Part shown: positions 50,628 through 59,695 of the stretch, one piece after another | How positions within the stretch are numbered: the stretch's first letter is position 1 | How the letters are laid out: every line of letters begins with the position of its first letter | Origin: Ilumatobacter sp963746265 | GTDB lineage: Bacteria; Actinomycetota; Acidimicrobiia; Acidimicrobiales; Ilumatobacteraceae | Assembly (NCBI GenBank): GCA_963746265.1 | Contig: CAVVAM010000003.1 | Location: forward strand, 1-64,000 | Length of the DNA stretch: 64,000 nt | Reading direction: 5' to 3' | The notes under the pieces: generated by a model | What the model saw: the letters and a program-made list of their open reading frames with translations, nothing else | Told to the model about the DNA's origin: nothing | The model's database searches: none | Program-made: the position numbers and the translations under genes

Positions 50628-52620
50628 GTGCGGCCACCTCCAGCTCGGCGCCACCCTCCGGCGGCGGCGGGTCGTAGTCGGACTCGCTGGCCGTGTGTGG
50701 CTCGAGGGCCCATCCGAACATCGCGAGGACCACGACTGCAGCGCCGACGGCGATCAGCAAGATGTTGTAGATCACACCGTAGGCCATGATCGGCAGTCCG
50801 AACGCGAGCAGGATTGGCCAGTAGGACGGCGAGGGCAGGTGGATGTGCGCATCGGCGTGGGCTTCCTGATCGGCCATGATCTCCTCGGCGGTGGCGACCT
50901 GGTGGAAGTCGTGGTGATCGCCCTCGCCGCGGTCTTCGTACTTGCGGTGGAAGAACTCGTCGAGGTGTCCGACGGTGGGGATCTGGTCGAAGTTGTGCTC
51001 CTTCGGCGGGCTCGTGGTCATCCACTCGAGCGAGCGCGCGTCCCACGGGTCGAGCGGCGCCGGACCGTGGCGGCGGTGCGACAGGAACACGTTGACGAAG
51101 AACAGCAGTACACCGATGCCCAGGACGAAGGAGCCGATCGAGGCCACGAGGTTCCAGAAACCGAGGTTGAAGAACCCCTCACCGGCGCGTGCTTCGGTCC
51201 AGACGTACATCCGGCGGGGCTGGCCCTGCAGACCGATGATGTGCATCGGCCCGAACGTGAGGTTCATGCCGACGATCATCGTCCAGAAGTTCCACTTGCC
51301 CCACTTCTCGTCGAGCATCTTGCCGAAGACCTTGGGCCACCAGTAGTAGAGGCCCGCGAAGATGCCGAGGATCGCGCCACCGAACAGCACGTAGTGGAAG
51401 TGGGCGACGATGTAGTACGTGTCGGTCTGTTGGGTGTCCGATGGGGCGACGGCGTGCGTGACACCCGACAGCCCACCGACCGTGAACTGGATGATCAGAC
51501 CGATCGCGAACATCATCGCCACCGTGAAGCGGAGCTTGCCGCCCCACAGCGTCATCGTCCAGTTGACGATCTTCACCCCGGTCGGGATGGCGATCGCCAT
51601 CGTCGCGACCGCGAAGACCGACACCGAGATCGGTCCGAGGCCGGAGGCGAACATGTGGTGCGCCCACACACCCCAACCGACGAATCCGATCGCCGCACCG
51701 GAGAACACGACCAGCGGATAGCCGAACAGCGGCTTCTTCGCGAAGACCGGCAGCACCTCGGAGACGATGCCGAACGACGGCAAGATCAAGATGTAGACCT
51801 CGGGGTGGCCGAAGATCCAGAACAGGTGCTGCCAGAGGAGCGGGTCGGCGCCGGCTTCGACGGAGAAGAACTGGGCGTCGAACGTGCGCTGGAACATCAG
51901 CAGGAACAGCGCCACGGTGATCACCGGGATCGCGAACAGCAGCAGGAACTGCACGACGAGGATCATCCAGCTGAAGATCGGCATCTTCATCAGGCTCATG
52001 CCGGGTGCCCGCATGTTGATGATGGTGACGATCAGGTTGATCGCACCGGTCAGCGATGCGATACCCGTGATCTGGAGACCGAGCACCCAGAAATCGATGC
52101 CATTCGTCGGCGAGAACGGCACCGAGGAGTTCGGGGCGTACATGAACCAACCGCCATCGGCAGCGCCGCCCAGGAGCCACGACGTGTTCAAGAAGATGCC
52201 GCCGAACAGGAAGCACCAGAAACCGAACGCATTGATGCGTGGGAACGCCACGTCACGAGCGCCGATCTGGAGCGGCACGAAGTAGTTCGCGAACGCGGCC
52301 GCCATCGGCATCACGAAGAGGAACACCATGGTGGTGGCGTGCATCGTGAACATCTGGTTGTACTTGTCGGCCGACAGGATCGTGCCGTCAGGGCCCGCCA
52401 ACTGTGCACGGATGAGGAGCGCCTCGAGACCACCGACCAGGAAGAAGAACATGGCGACGGCGCCGTACATGATGCCGAGCTTCTTGTGGTCGATCGTGAA
52501 GAGCCACGACTTCCAGCCGGTGGATTGCACCGGCCGACGGAACGCACCGTACGTCGATTCCGGTGTCGCGACAGCGGTCTCCGTCGTCTCGATGGTGCGG
52601 GGGCGTTCGATCAGGGCCAT
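50620..52620 (-). CDS. ctaD: Cytochrome c oxidase subunit I with C-terminal extension
   Basis: A 666-residue catalytic subunit of an aa3/caa3-type oxidase. All ligands are present: H94 (TMHATTM, haem a), H272 and Y276 (GHPEVY, copper B and cross-linked Tyr), H321 and H322 (AHHMF, copper B), H407 (haem a3) and H409 (haem a) in AHFHYV. After the usual twelve helices there is an extension (about 560-666) with a His/Asp-rich cytoplasmic loop (GEGDHHDFHQ, HADAHIHLPS) and two further helices, as in Bacillus-type CtaD. It lies between subunit II and III genes. Confidence 0.97.
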   Translation of the reverse strand: MALIERPRTIETTETAVATPESTYGAFRRPVQSTGWKSWLFTIDHKKLGIMYGAVAMFFFLVGGLEALLIRAQLAGPDGTILSADKYNQMFTMHATTMVFLFVMPMAAAFANYFVPLQIGARDVAFPRINAFGFWCFLFGGIFLNTSWLLGGAADGGWFMYAPNSSVPFSPTNGIDFWVLGLQITGIASLTGAINLIVTIINMRAPGMSLMKMPIFSWMILVVQFLLLFAIPVITVALFLLMFQRTFDAQFFSVEAGADPLLWQHLFWIFGHPEVYILILPSFGIVSEVLPVFAKKPLFGYPLVVFSGAAIGFVGWGVWAHHMFASGLGPISVSVFAVATMAIAIPTGVKIVNWTMTLWGGKLRFTVAMMFAIGLIIQFTVGGLSGVTHAVAPSDTQQTDTYYIVAHFHYVLFGGAILGIFAGLYYWWPKVFGKMLDEKWGKWNFWTMIVGMNLTFGPMHIIGLQGQPRRMYVWTEARAGEGFFNLGFWNLVASIGSFVLGIGVLLFFVNVFLSHRRHGPAPLDPWDARSLEWMTTSPPKEHNFDQIPTVGHLDEFFHRKYEDRGEGDHHDFHQVATAEEIMADQEAHADAHIHLPSPSYWPILLAFGLPIMAYGVIYNILLIAVGAAVVVLAMFGWALEPHTASESDYDPPPPEGGAELEVAAHG

Positions 52621-52631
52621 TCAGATCACGC

Positions 52632-53912
52632 TCACTTGCGCTCGAGGAGGTAGGCGACCAGTTCGTTGATCTGGTCTTCGGACAGTGCGAGATTGGGCAT
52701 CCCGCGTACGAGTTCGTCGGTGGGCTCGAGCAACTCGGGATCGGCGTACATCGGCTTCTTCGCCGGCGCGTTGCGCAGCCACTCCTTGAGGTCGATCTCG
52801 TTCAGGCACTCTGCGGTGACGCCTTCCAGGTAGCGATCGCCGAACTCACTCGGGTTGGCCTCCCACACGTCGTCGCGACACGATTCGGTGAGCAGATCCC
52901 AGGTGGCCCCGGCGAAGGTGTTGCGGGTCATCAGCTTCGACAGATTCGGTGCGGCACCGCTCCACACGAAGTTCTCGGGCTGGGAGATGATCAACTCACC
53001 ATCGGCATCGGTGAGGCCGTCGACCTGATGGCAGCGTGAGCACTGCGCGACGAACGTCGTCTCGCCGAGCGCCGCCAGCGAGCCCTCCTCGGGCGGCTGG
53101 TACGGCGCGAGCTGATTGTCCATCCAGGACTGGAAGTCGGCGTCGTCGAGGGCCACGATCTCCATGCGCATGTTCGCGTGAGAGAGCCCGCAGAACTCGG
53201 CGCACTGACCGGCGTAGATGCCGGGCTGGTCGGCCTGGAAGTTCCAGGTGTGCACGCGGCCCGGAACCATGTCGCGCTTGCCGTTGAGCTTCGGCACCCA
53301 GAACGAGTGGATGACATCACGACTGGTGCCGCGGATCACGACCTTCGCCTGGGTCGGGATGATCATCTGACCGCTCGTCACGATCGGTGACGCCTCGCCC
53401 GACGGCGTGAACCCGCAGATGTTGCCGTCGGCGTCGATCGGGTAGTCGTACTCCCACCACCACTGCTGACCGGTCACGTTGACGACACAGTCGGGGTTGT
53501 CGGTGTCATTGAGATCGATCACCAACCCGACGGTCGGGACGGCGATGACGGTGAGGATGACGGCGGGCAACGCGATGAACGCGTATTCGATCAGCGCATT
53601 GCCGTGTGACTGCTCGGGGATTGGCTGGCCACGGTCCCGGTACTTGACCACGGCGAATCCGACCACGGCGAAGACGATCAGGCCGATGATCCCGGCGAGC
53701 CCGAAGATCCACCATTGGAGATTATGGATGTCCTGTGCGTACTCGCCCTCCGGCGCCCACGTGTCCTGCGGGGCATTGGTGGCGCAGGACGACAGTACGA
53801 CCGTGGCACCGATCGCGGCGCCGATTCGGCGGAGGGGGAGACGGGAGGTTCGGGATTCGGTCATGGGGGGACTTGTCCGTACTTTCTCGGTCATGGTAGC
53901 CGAACGATTCAC
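52632..53912 (-). CDS. ctaC: Cytochrome c oxidase subunit II fused to cytochrome c
   Basis: A 426-residue subunit II of caa3 type. Lipobox LSSC (C43), two membrane helices, and the CuA domain with ligands H202, C237, E239, C241, H245 and M248 (GQCAEFCGLSHANM). The C-terminal domain (about 280-426) is a cytochrome c with CSRCH at 291-295 and a late MPNLALSEDQINELVAYL. Electron entry is therefore built in. GTG 53912 overlaps the upstream stop by 4 bp; ATG 53864, 16 residues shorter, would give a more typical signal peptide and is a good alternative. Confidence 0.95.
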   Translation of the reverse strand: MNRSATMTEKVRTSPPMTESRTSRLPLRRIGAAIGATVVLSSCATNAPQDTWAPEGEYAQDIHNLQWWIFGLAGIIGLIVFAVVGFAVVKYRDRGQPIPEQSHGNALIEYAFIALPAVILTVIAVPTVGLVIDLNDTDNPDCVVNVTGQQWWWEYDYPIDADGNICGFTPSGEASPIVTSGQMIIPTQAKVVIRGTSRDVIHSFWVPKLNGKRDMVPGRVHTWNFQADQPGIYAGQCAEFCGLSHANMRMEIVALDDADFQSWMDNQLAPYQPPEEGSLAALGETTFVAQCSRCHQVDGLTDADGELIISQPENFVWSGAAPNLSKLMTRNTFAGATWDLLTESCRDDVWEANPSEFGDRYLEGVTAECLNEIDLKEWLRNAPAKKPMYADPELLEPTDELVRGMPNLALSEDQINELVAYLLERK

Positions 53913-55036
53913 GGGACGACGACCTCGAGCGAGGCATCGGAACCGGCGACGGTGAACTCGTACCCTTCCTCGACGGCGATCGTCGGGCGGGCGAACTCGA
54001 TCGTGACGAACTGTGCACCGCCCTCTTCGACCAAGGCCGTGCAGATCCGCTCGGGTCCCGCCGGCTCACCGTCGACCTCGTCGGGGTGCATCTCGATCAC
54101 GAGCCGGGCGTTTCCGCTCGACTCGTTCACGAACATCAGGTTGTTCGGGCTGGATCGAGGCAGCGTGAGGGCGTCGAAGTTGCCGTCGAAACCGGGCACG
54201 TCGGCGGAGAGCGACGATCCGTCGTAGGTGAGCACGGCGGCGAGGTTCGACTTGGACGAGACGGCCTGGCTGGCGTTCTCGTCGGCTTCGGTCTCCTCCG
54301 TGCCACATTCGTCTTCCTCGGCGATGTAGCCCGTCGAGTGGTGCTCTTCGATCTCTCGTTCGCCGTTCAACCCGAAGAAGGCGCCGGCGCCGATCAGTGC
54401 GAGCGCGGCCACCGAGAAGGCGCCGGTGATCGAGGTTCTCGAGATGCCGCGCCGTAGACCGATGAACGCACCGAGCCCCACGACGACCGCCGCGACGACC
54501 GCGAACGCAGCGACCGTGGCCGACTTCGACGGCAGGCCCAGCATCACTCGACTGAACGCGTAGACGACGATGCCGCCTCCGATCGCGGCCGCAACGGGGA
54601 GTTCGAGCGGATCGGCCATCACGTCGCGCACCTCGTCGTTGTACGCGACATCGGCCGAAGCCCGTTCGCTCCACCCCTGGATGAGCCACTCGAGACTCCC
54701 GGCGATCATGACGATCAGGCCGACGACGAAGAACGCCGTGGTCGTGACGAGCCCGAGCGTCAGCGTGGTCGCCCCGAGCCCGACGAGCAGCGGCCACAGG
54801 CTCGGCCGGGCCGTCGCCTGGGCGGCGGCCGACGACTCGAACGCATCGTGGTCCATCGCCGACACGTTCGAGTCACGAACGAACGCGTTCAACCCGGCGA
54901 GGAACGAGAGTGCGACGGCAGCCGAGATGAGCCCGATCGTGCCGAGAGCGCCACCTTGGGTGACGCCGTAGACCACCGCGAAGACGGCGGCGGCGGCGGC
55001 GGAGCCGATCAGGAGTTTGGAACCGGTGGTGAACAT
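53909..55036 (-). CDS. Oxidase-operon membrane protein, possibly an extended CtaF/subunit IV-like protein
   Basis: A 375-residue protein. The N-terminal part (about 5-60) has two helices reminiscent of actinobacterial subunit IV (CtaF), then a second pair (about 85-125) and further helices (about 155-230). The C-terminal third (about 245-375) is extracytoplasmic, acidic and beta-rich (ALTLPRSSPNNLMFVNESSG, EMHPDEVDGEPAGPERICTA) and resembles a cupredoxin-like fold, but without a clear copper site. I cannot name the family. It sits between the subunit III-like and subunit II genes and is coupled to both, so it probably belongs to the oxidase complex. Confidence 0.68.
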   Translation of the reverse strand: MFTTGSKLLIGSAAAAAVFAVVYGVTQGGALGTIGLISAAVALSFLAGLNAFVRDSNVSAMDHDAFESSAAAQATARPSLWPLLVGLGATTLTLGLVTTTAFFVVGLIVMIAGSLEWLIQGWSERASADVAYNDEVRDVMADPLELPVAAAIGGGIVVYAFSRVMLGLPSKSATVAAFAVVAAVVVGLGAFIGLRRGISRTSITGAFSVAALALIGAGAFFGLNGEREIEEHHSTGYIAEEDECGTEETEADENASQAVSSKSNLAAVLTYDGSSLSADVPGFDGNFDALTLPRSSPNNLMFVNESSGNARLVIEMHPDEVDGEPAGPERICTALVEEGGAQFVTIEFARPTIAVEEGYEFTVAGSDASLEVVVP

Positions 55037-55049
55037 CGTGGGTGCTGAC

Positions 55050-55637
55050 TCACTTGGTGACGTAGACGAAGAACCAGACCGCGCTGTACGCGGCGGCGAC
55101 GAAATACCAGTACAGGGCATGTGCCGACAGGACCTCGGTCTCGCGGAGGCGGCCACCGAGCGACCGGAACGCGGCCACGGTGGTGTAGACGAGACCCGCG
55201 ACCACGAGTGCCAACATCGTGCCCGTCACACCGTAGAACAACGCGCCGTAGTAGTCGTTGCGGATCGCCACGCCCATGTCGACGTAGACGAACGCTTGGG
55301 CGTTGATGAAGGCGATCGCCAACAGCCCCGAGACGCCGAGGGCCAGCGCCGTGTGAGCACGATCGCCGCGGCTGCCCGAGAACACGGCCCACTGTGCGAA
55401 CAGGCAGAGCGCCCAGATCGTCATCAGCATGACATTGCTGGCGACCTCCGGGATGGTGTAGTCGACCGGGAATCGACCGCCGGCATCGACGACACGTTCA
55501 CGGAGGAGCACCCAGACCGAGAGCATGCCTCCCATCAGCATCGTGCCGGCGACGCACGCCAACGCGGTGCCGATGAACAGCTGGCGGCGCGGCGCCGGAG
55601 GTGCGGCCGGCGGGAGTGCGAGCTGACCGGTGTTCAC
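55050..55637 (-). CDS. Degenerate cytochrome oxidase subunit III-like protein
   Basis: A 195-residue membrane protein with five helices. The last helices follow subunit III (ALFYGVTGTMLALVVAGLVY and AHALYWYFVAAAYSAVWFFV), but the conserved TGFHGVHV of the true subunit III reads TGTMLALV here, and the conserved Glu of the first helices is not evident. GTG 55637 overlaps the stop of the ligand-less subunit I-like gene by 4 bp, so the two probably form a pair, paralogous to the CtaD-CtaE pair downstream. Confidence 0.75.
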   Translation of the reverse strand: MNTGQLALPPAAPPAPRRQLFIGTALACVAGTMLMGGMLSVWVLLRERVVDAGGRFPVDYTIPEVASNVMLMTIWALCLFAQWAVFSGSRGDRAHTALALGVSGLLAIAFINAQAFVYVDMGVAIRNDYYGALFYGVTGTMLALVVAGLVYTTVAAFRSLGGRLRETEVLSAHALYWYFVAAAYSAVWFFVYVTK

Positions 55638-57295
55638 GACTGGCTCCCCTCGTGGGTCAGATCGAACTGCGGGGTCGGCGAGGCCACGGTCGCAACGTGT
55701 TCGTAATTGTGGGCAGGCGCCGGTGACGACGTGCTCCACTCGATCGTGTGCCCGCCGTAGGGGTTGTCGTCCGCGTGCTCGGCGGACCCCGTGAAGGTCT
55801 TCAGCATGAGACCGACGAAGGCGACGATCGTCACTGCCACCAGGCCGTGGCCGATGAGTGAGAGGGTGATCCAGATCGCACCACCGTCGACACCATCGAG
55901 CGAGAGGATCGCTGCGACGTCGGCGTCGTTGGCTGGGATGCCACCGGTCTGGTCGAAGAAGCCTGCGACGTACAGCGGCAACGCTGCCAGGATCGTTCCG
56001 ACGACACCCAGCAGCGCCAGCGGCATCAGCTGTTTGTCGGACATCGTCCGACCCCAGAGCTTCGGCGCCCAGAAAGCGACGCCACCCATCACGGACAGCG
56101 CGGCCCCGTACACGACGTAGAGCGTGGCACCCTCCTCGAACGTCGTCCCGAGCAACTCCAGGTCGGTGATGCTCATCACGAAGTTGCCGATCAGGCCGAC
56201 GAAGACCATCCCGAGACCGAAGAAGGCGAACACGAACGGAGCGCTGATGTTCGGGCGGCCGACGCCGTTCTTGGCCGTGAGCGCGACCAGCGCCATCACG
56301 ATGAACGTGCCCAGCAGCGGGAGTCCGGCGAAGACGAGCATCGGCAGGACGCCTTCGAAGAAATCACGGCCCGTCGTGTCGAGTGTGACCTCGTGGACGA
56401 ATTGCTGCGTCGTCGCGGCCAGTGCCGTGACGCCGACCAAGGCGATGCCGGCGAACATGACGCCGCGCATCGGCTGGCGGGTCTTGAACGTCACGGGGAC
56501 CAGCTCAGCTGCCACGCCGACGGCCGGCACCGCGAAGACGGCGACCGCCGGCACCGTGAACACCCAGCCGATCCAATCGGCGATGCCCTCGGAGCCACCG
56601 AAGTTCAGACGTGCGTACCGGTGGTCGAGGAACAGCAGGACGATCACGCCGAATGCGACCGGCAGGGCCAACAGCATGCCCAACGCGCCGATCAGGGCCG
56701 ACCAGGCGAACACCGGAACCCGTCGCATCGTCATGCCCGGTGCCCGGGTCGTGAGCACCGAGGTCGCCACGCACCCGGCTGACGCGAGCAGGCCGACGAT
56801 CATCAGACCGTGGCCGGCGAGGAACAGGTCGACCGCGTCGTCGTCGCCGCCACCGATACCGCCGTTGGCGCCGAGGGCCCCGATGGTGAGCCCCAAGCCG
56901 CCCAGCCACGAGTAGAACCCGGTCAGCGCCACCCGCGGAAAAGCGATCGCACGAGCACCCAACTGCAGCGGGACGACCGCGATGGACAAGCCCACGACCA
57001 GCGGGAGGATGGCCGCGAACACGAGCGAGACCCGATACGACTGGAACGTCTGCAGCAAGGCGTTGCTCTGCAGGATCGTGCCGCTGTCATCGACCCGTTC
57101 GAGCCCGAGGACGAGACCGATCACCGCGGCCGCGACGAGACCGAGGATCCCGATGCCGAGGTACATCCGTCCGATCCGCTTGTGGTCGGCGGTGATGAGC
57201 CATGCCCCGGCACCAGCGAAGAACGACACGATGGCGGAGTCGGACGAGCCATCGTCGCTGAGCGTCGTGTCTGGACGTGTATCGATCGTCGTCAT
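55634..57295 (-). CDS. Subunit I-like haem-copper oxidase paralogue lacking all haem and copper ligands
   Basis: A 553-residue protein with about twelve helices that aligns by eye with the CtaD encoded downstream: ADHKRIGRMYLG, VVPLQLGARAIAFPRV, TRAPGMTMRRVPVFAW, WVFTVPAVAVFAVPAVG, FWAPKLWGR. At the ligand positions it has Y87 (haem a His), V248 and A252 (copper B His and cross-linked Tyr of GHPEVY), T296/Q297 (copper B His pair), and G389 and T391 (haem a3 and haem a His). It therefore cannot be an oxidase in the usual way and may be a structural or assembly subunit. It is the first gene of the oxidase operon. Confidence 0.85.
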   Translation of the reverse strand: MTTIDTRPDTTLSDDGSSDSAIVSFFAGAGAWLITADHKRIGRMYLGIGILGLVAAAVIGLVLGLERVDDSGTILQSNALLQTFQSYRVSLVFAAILPLVVGLSIAVVPLQLGARAIAFPRVALTGFYSWLGGLGLTIGALGANGGIGGGDDDAVDLFLAGHGLMIVGLLASAGCVATSVLTTRAPGMTMRRVPVFAWSALIGALGMLLALPVAFGVIVLLFLDHRYARLNFGGSEGIADWIGWVFTVPAVAVFAVPAVGVAAELVPVTFKTRQPMRGVMFAGIALVGVTALAATTQQFVHEVTLDTTGRDFFEGVLPMLVFAGLPLLGTFIVMALVALTAKNGVGRPNISAPFVFAFFGLGMVFVGLIGNFVMSITDLELLGTTFEEGATLYVVYGAALSVMGGVAFWAPKLWGRTMSDKQLMPLALLGVVGTILAALPLYVAGFFDQTGGIPANDADVAAILSLDGVDGGAIWITLSLIGHGLVAVTIVAFVGLMLKTFTGSAEHADDNPYGGHTIEWSTSSPAPAHNYEHVATVASPTPQFDLTHEGSQS

Positions 57296-57449
57296 GAGAC
57301 GTGGTTCGTTCCTTGAACTTCGCTGGCCTGGTGCATGTGAGGTTTCGACGCCCGGAGGGACGTGACGACATTACCGAGCCGAACTCTACTGGCCGAGCCC
57401 CGCCCAACAGGAAATCCGCGCCCGGCCGACCGCCGGCTGATCGACCGAC

Positions 57450-58652
57450 TCACGAAGCCATGACCGGGAGCCCGAAGTGTGCCCGACCGATGGCGTTCAG
57501 GTCATCGACCGACGGGCGACCACGAAATTCGGCCTCGAAGTGCTCCTCGGGGAAATCGACCGGGCTCAGACCGCCCCGGAATCGCTCGAGCATCGACGAG
57601 CGGTACGCATCGTTGCGCGGGCAGCCTGGGGTCGCCGCGATGTACATCACGTTGCCCCAGCGCGCGTCGTTCGAGGCATCGGCGACCGAGTGGATGACGT
57701 CGCCGTGCCACCACACCGTGTCGCCGGGTGCGACGGGCGGGATCGGCACCATCGCCCGCATCAGCAAGTCGTCGGCGCGGAACCGCCTCGGTGCCGTCGC
57801 AGGTTCGTCGCCGAGCAGCCCGAGCTCCCCTGCAACTCCCCTGACCAGCATGTATGCGGCCGCGAGCGGGATCGGAACCGCATGCAGGACACCGTCGGCG
57901 GGGTGCATTTCCGACAGCGCCGTCCAGCCCTGGAACGTCCGGAACACGCTCGACGGCGCGGTCGACTCCTGCTCGACGACGGTCCGGTACGCAGCATCCC
58001 ACGGATCATGCCGGTCGGGATCGCCGGCGAGGACGTGGCGGAACACGCGCACGTTCTCCTCGATCCTCCAACCACCACTGGAAACGGCGTCGGAATGCGC
58101 CGCCAGACCCCTCGACGGCACCCCGGGCGCACGCCGCCGGAGCCGGTCGGGATACCCGACGTCGCTGGTCGGATCGAACCAGCTCCGTTCCTCGGATCGG
58201 TGACGCCAGAACGAGTTCAGGAATCGCCGGGTCGCTTCCATGTCGGAGTGCTGGCGCGCGGCGACCTGCGCCGGGGACCAGTAGACACCCCAGATCCTCG
58301 AGCCGGTTTCGGCAGCATCGGGATATCGCTCGGCGAAGCGCTCCTCGAACCGGTTGGCTGCGAGATAGTCGGCGATCTGCTGGTCCCACTCGACCGCCTG
58401 ATCACGTTCGAAGGTTCCTCGTACCACGACGCAGCCCCGCCGGCGAACGGCATCGATCGTTCGTTCCTCGACACGATCAGCCGTGATGTCGGCGAAGTCG
58501 ACGACGGGCCAGGCACCTCCGGCGAGATGCTCTCGGTGAACGGCCTCGACCTCGGCCGTGATTCGCGCGGTCAGGGCGCCGAGTACGTCGGCCACTCCGT
58601 CGCGCGTCTGCCCCCAGCCCTCGAGCAGTGCCGGAAGATCGGTGAGCGTCAC
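57450..58652 (-). CDS. DUF1479 (YbiU-like) putative 2OG/Fe(II)-type oxygenase
   Basis: A 400-residue protein of the DUF1479 family, whose fold is that of Fe(II)/2-oxoglutarate oxygenases. Seen: RRRGCVVVRGTFERDQAVEW, GLAAHSDAVSSGGW (H-x-D pair), and PGDTVWWHGDVIHSVADASN (distal His) followed by MYIAATPGCPRN (residue for 2OG or substrate). The substrate is unknown. GTG 58652 overlaps the ctaB stop by 4 bp, so it is co-translated with haem O synthase; the reason for this pairing is not clear. Confidence 0.82.
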   Translation of the reverse strand: MTLTDLPALLEGWGQTRDGVADVLGALTARITAEVEAVHREHLAGGAWPVVDFADITADRVEERTIDAVRRRGCVVVRGTFERDQAVEWDQQIADYLAANRFEERFAERYPDAAETGSRIWGVYWSPAQVAARQHSDMEATRRFLNSFWRHRSEERSWFDPTSDVGYPDRLRRRAPGVPSRGLAAHSDAVSSGGWRIEENVRVFRHVLAGDPDRHDPWDAAYRTVVEQESTAPSSVFRTFQGWTALSEMHPADGVLHAVPIPLAAAYMLVRGVAGELGLLGDEPATAPRRFRADDLLMRAMVPIPPVAPGDTVWWHGDVIHSVADASNDARWGNVMYIAATPGCPRNDAYRSSMLERFRGGLSPVDFPEEHFEAEFRGRPSVDDLNAIGRAHFGLPVMAS

Positions 58653-59584
58653 AGCAGGATGTCGAGCGTCATGGCTCCGAACAGCACGGTGACGTAGGTG
58701 ATCGAGAACCCGAACACTCGCATCGAAGCCGACGCGGTCGGGTTCTTGCCGAGCCAGATCGTCGCGGCGATGAACGTGGCGCCGAGCACGACCGCAGTCA
58801 CCGAGTAGAGCACCCCGAGGTCGGCCACCGGGATCAGCGCCAACGAACAGGCCACCATGGCCAACGTGTGCCCGACCATCTGGCGGACGGCGTGCTCGAA
58901 CGGCACGACGGCGGGCAGCATCGGCACGTTGGCGGCCCGGTAGTCGTCGGCGTATTTGATCGCGAGCGCCCAGAAGTGGGGCGGCGTCCAGAAGAACATC
59001 AGCCCGAACAGCACGATCGGCGTCCAGGACAGATCGTTCTGCACCGCGGCCCAGCCGACCAGGACCGGGACGGCACCCGCAGCACCTCCGATGACGATGT
59101 TCTGACGGCTGGTCCGCTTCAGCCACAGCGTGTAGACGACAACGTAGAACGCCGTCGCCGACAGTGCGAGCACCGCCGACAGCAGATTGGCGCCGGCCCA
59201 GAGCACCGCAAATGCGAGGACCTCGAGCACGAGGGCGAAGATCAGTGCGTTGCGCGGAGCGATGACCCCGGTGACCAGCGGCCGATTCCTGGTGCGCTCC
59301 ATCAACTTGTCGATGTCACGGTCGACGTACATGTTGATGGCGTTGGCACCGCCGGCGGCGAGCGTGCCACCGACGAGGGTGACGACGACGAGCCACGTGG
59401 AGGGCCATCCTCGTTCGGCCAGGACCATCGTGGGCACCGTGGTGATCAGGAGCAGTTCGATGATGCGTGGCTTGGTCAGCGCAACGTACGAACCGATCGC
59501 CGAGGTCGCCGGTCGCAGCGACCCGTGGGCGATTCCGCCCGGCGCCAACCGGGACGGGACGAGGGGTCGGCTACCGACGGCCAT
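58649..59584 (-). CDS. ctaB: Protohaem IX farnesyltransferase (haem O synthase)
   Basis: A 311-residue UbiA-family prenyltransferase that converts haem B to haem O, precursor of haem A for the oxidase encoded nearby. Seen: YVALTKPRIIELLLITTVPT, NMYVDRDIDKLMERTRNRPL (first Asp-rich motif), WLKRTSRQNIVIGGAAGAVP and IKYADDYRAANVPMLP (second Asp motif). About eight to nine helices. TACGAT lies 9 nt before ATG 59584. It is separated from the oxidase operon by the DUF1479 gene and about 150 bp containing no gene. Confidence 0.95.
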   Translation of the reverse strand: MAVGSRPLVPSRLAPGGIAHGSLRPATSAIGSYVALTKPRIIELLLITTVPTMVLAERGWPSTWLVVVTLVGGTLAAGGANAINMYVDRDIDKLMERTRNRPLVTGVIAPRNALIFALVLEVLAFAVLWAGANLLSAVLALSATAFYVVVYTLWLKRTSRQNIVIGGAAGAVPVLVGWAAVQNDLSWTPIVLFGLMFFWTPPHFWALAIKYADDYRAANVPMLPAVVPFEHAVRQMVGHTLAMVACSLALIPVADLGVLYSVTAVVLGATFIAATIWLGKNPTASASMRVFGFSITYVTVLFGAMTLDILL

Positions 59585-59695
59585 AGTGGGGCCATCGTAC
59601 GGCCCCGCCGGCGAACCGGCCAACGCCGCTCGCCATCGGACCGGTAACTCTGGCCGAACGACCCGATGATCGACCGTTCCGGGCACAATGGGGTC

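Noticed and set aside
49566..52653. Two long plus-strand open frames rich in His, Asp, Glu and Arg
   Set aside because: They are exact antisense shadows of cytochrome oxidase subunits I, III and IV, which have all expected motifs.
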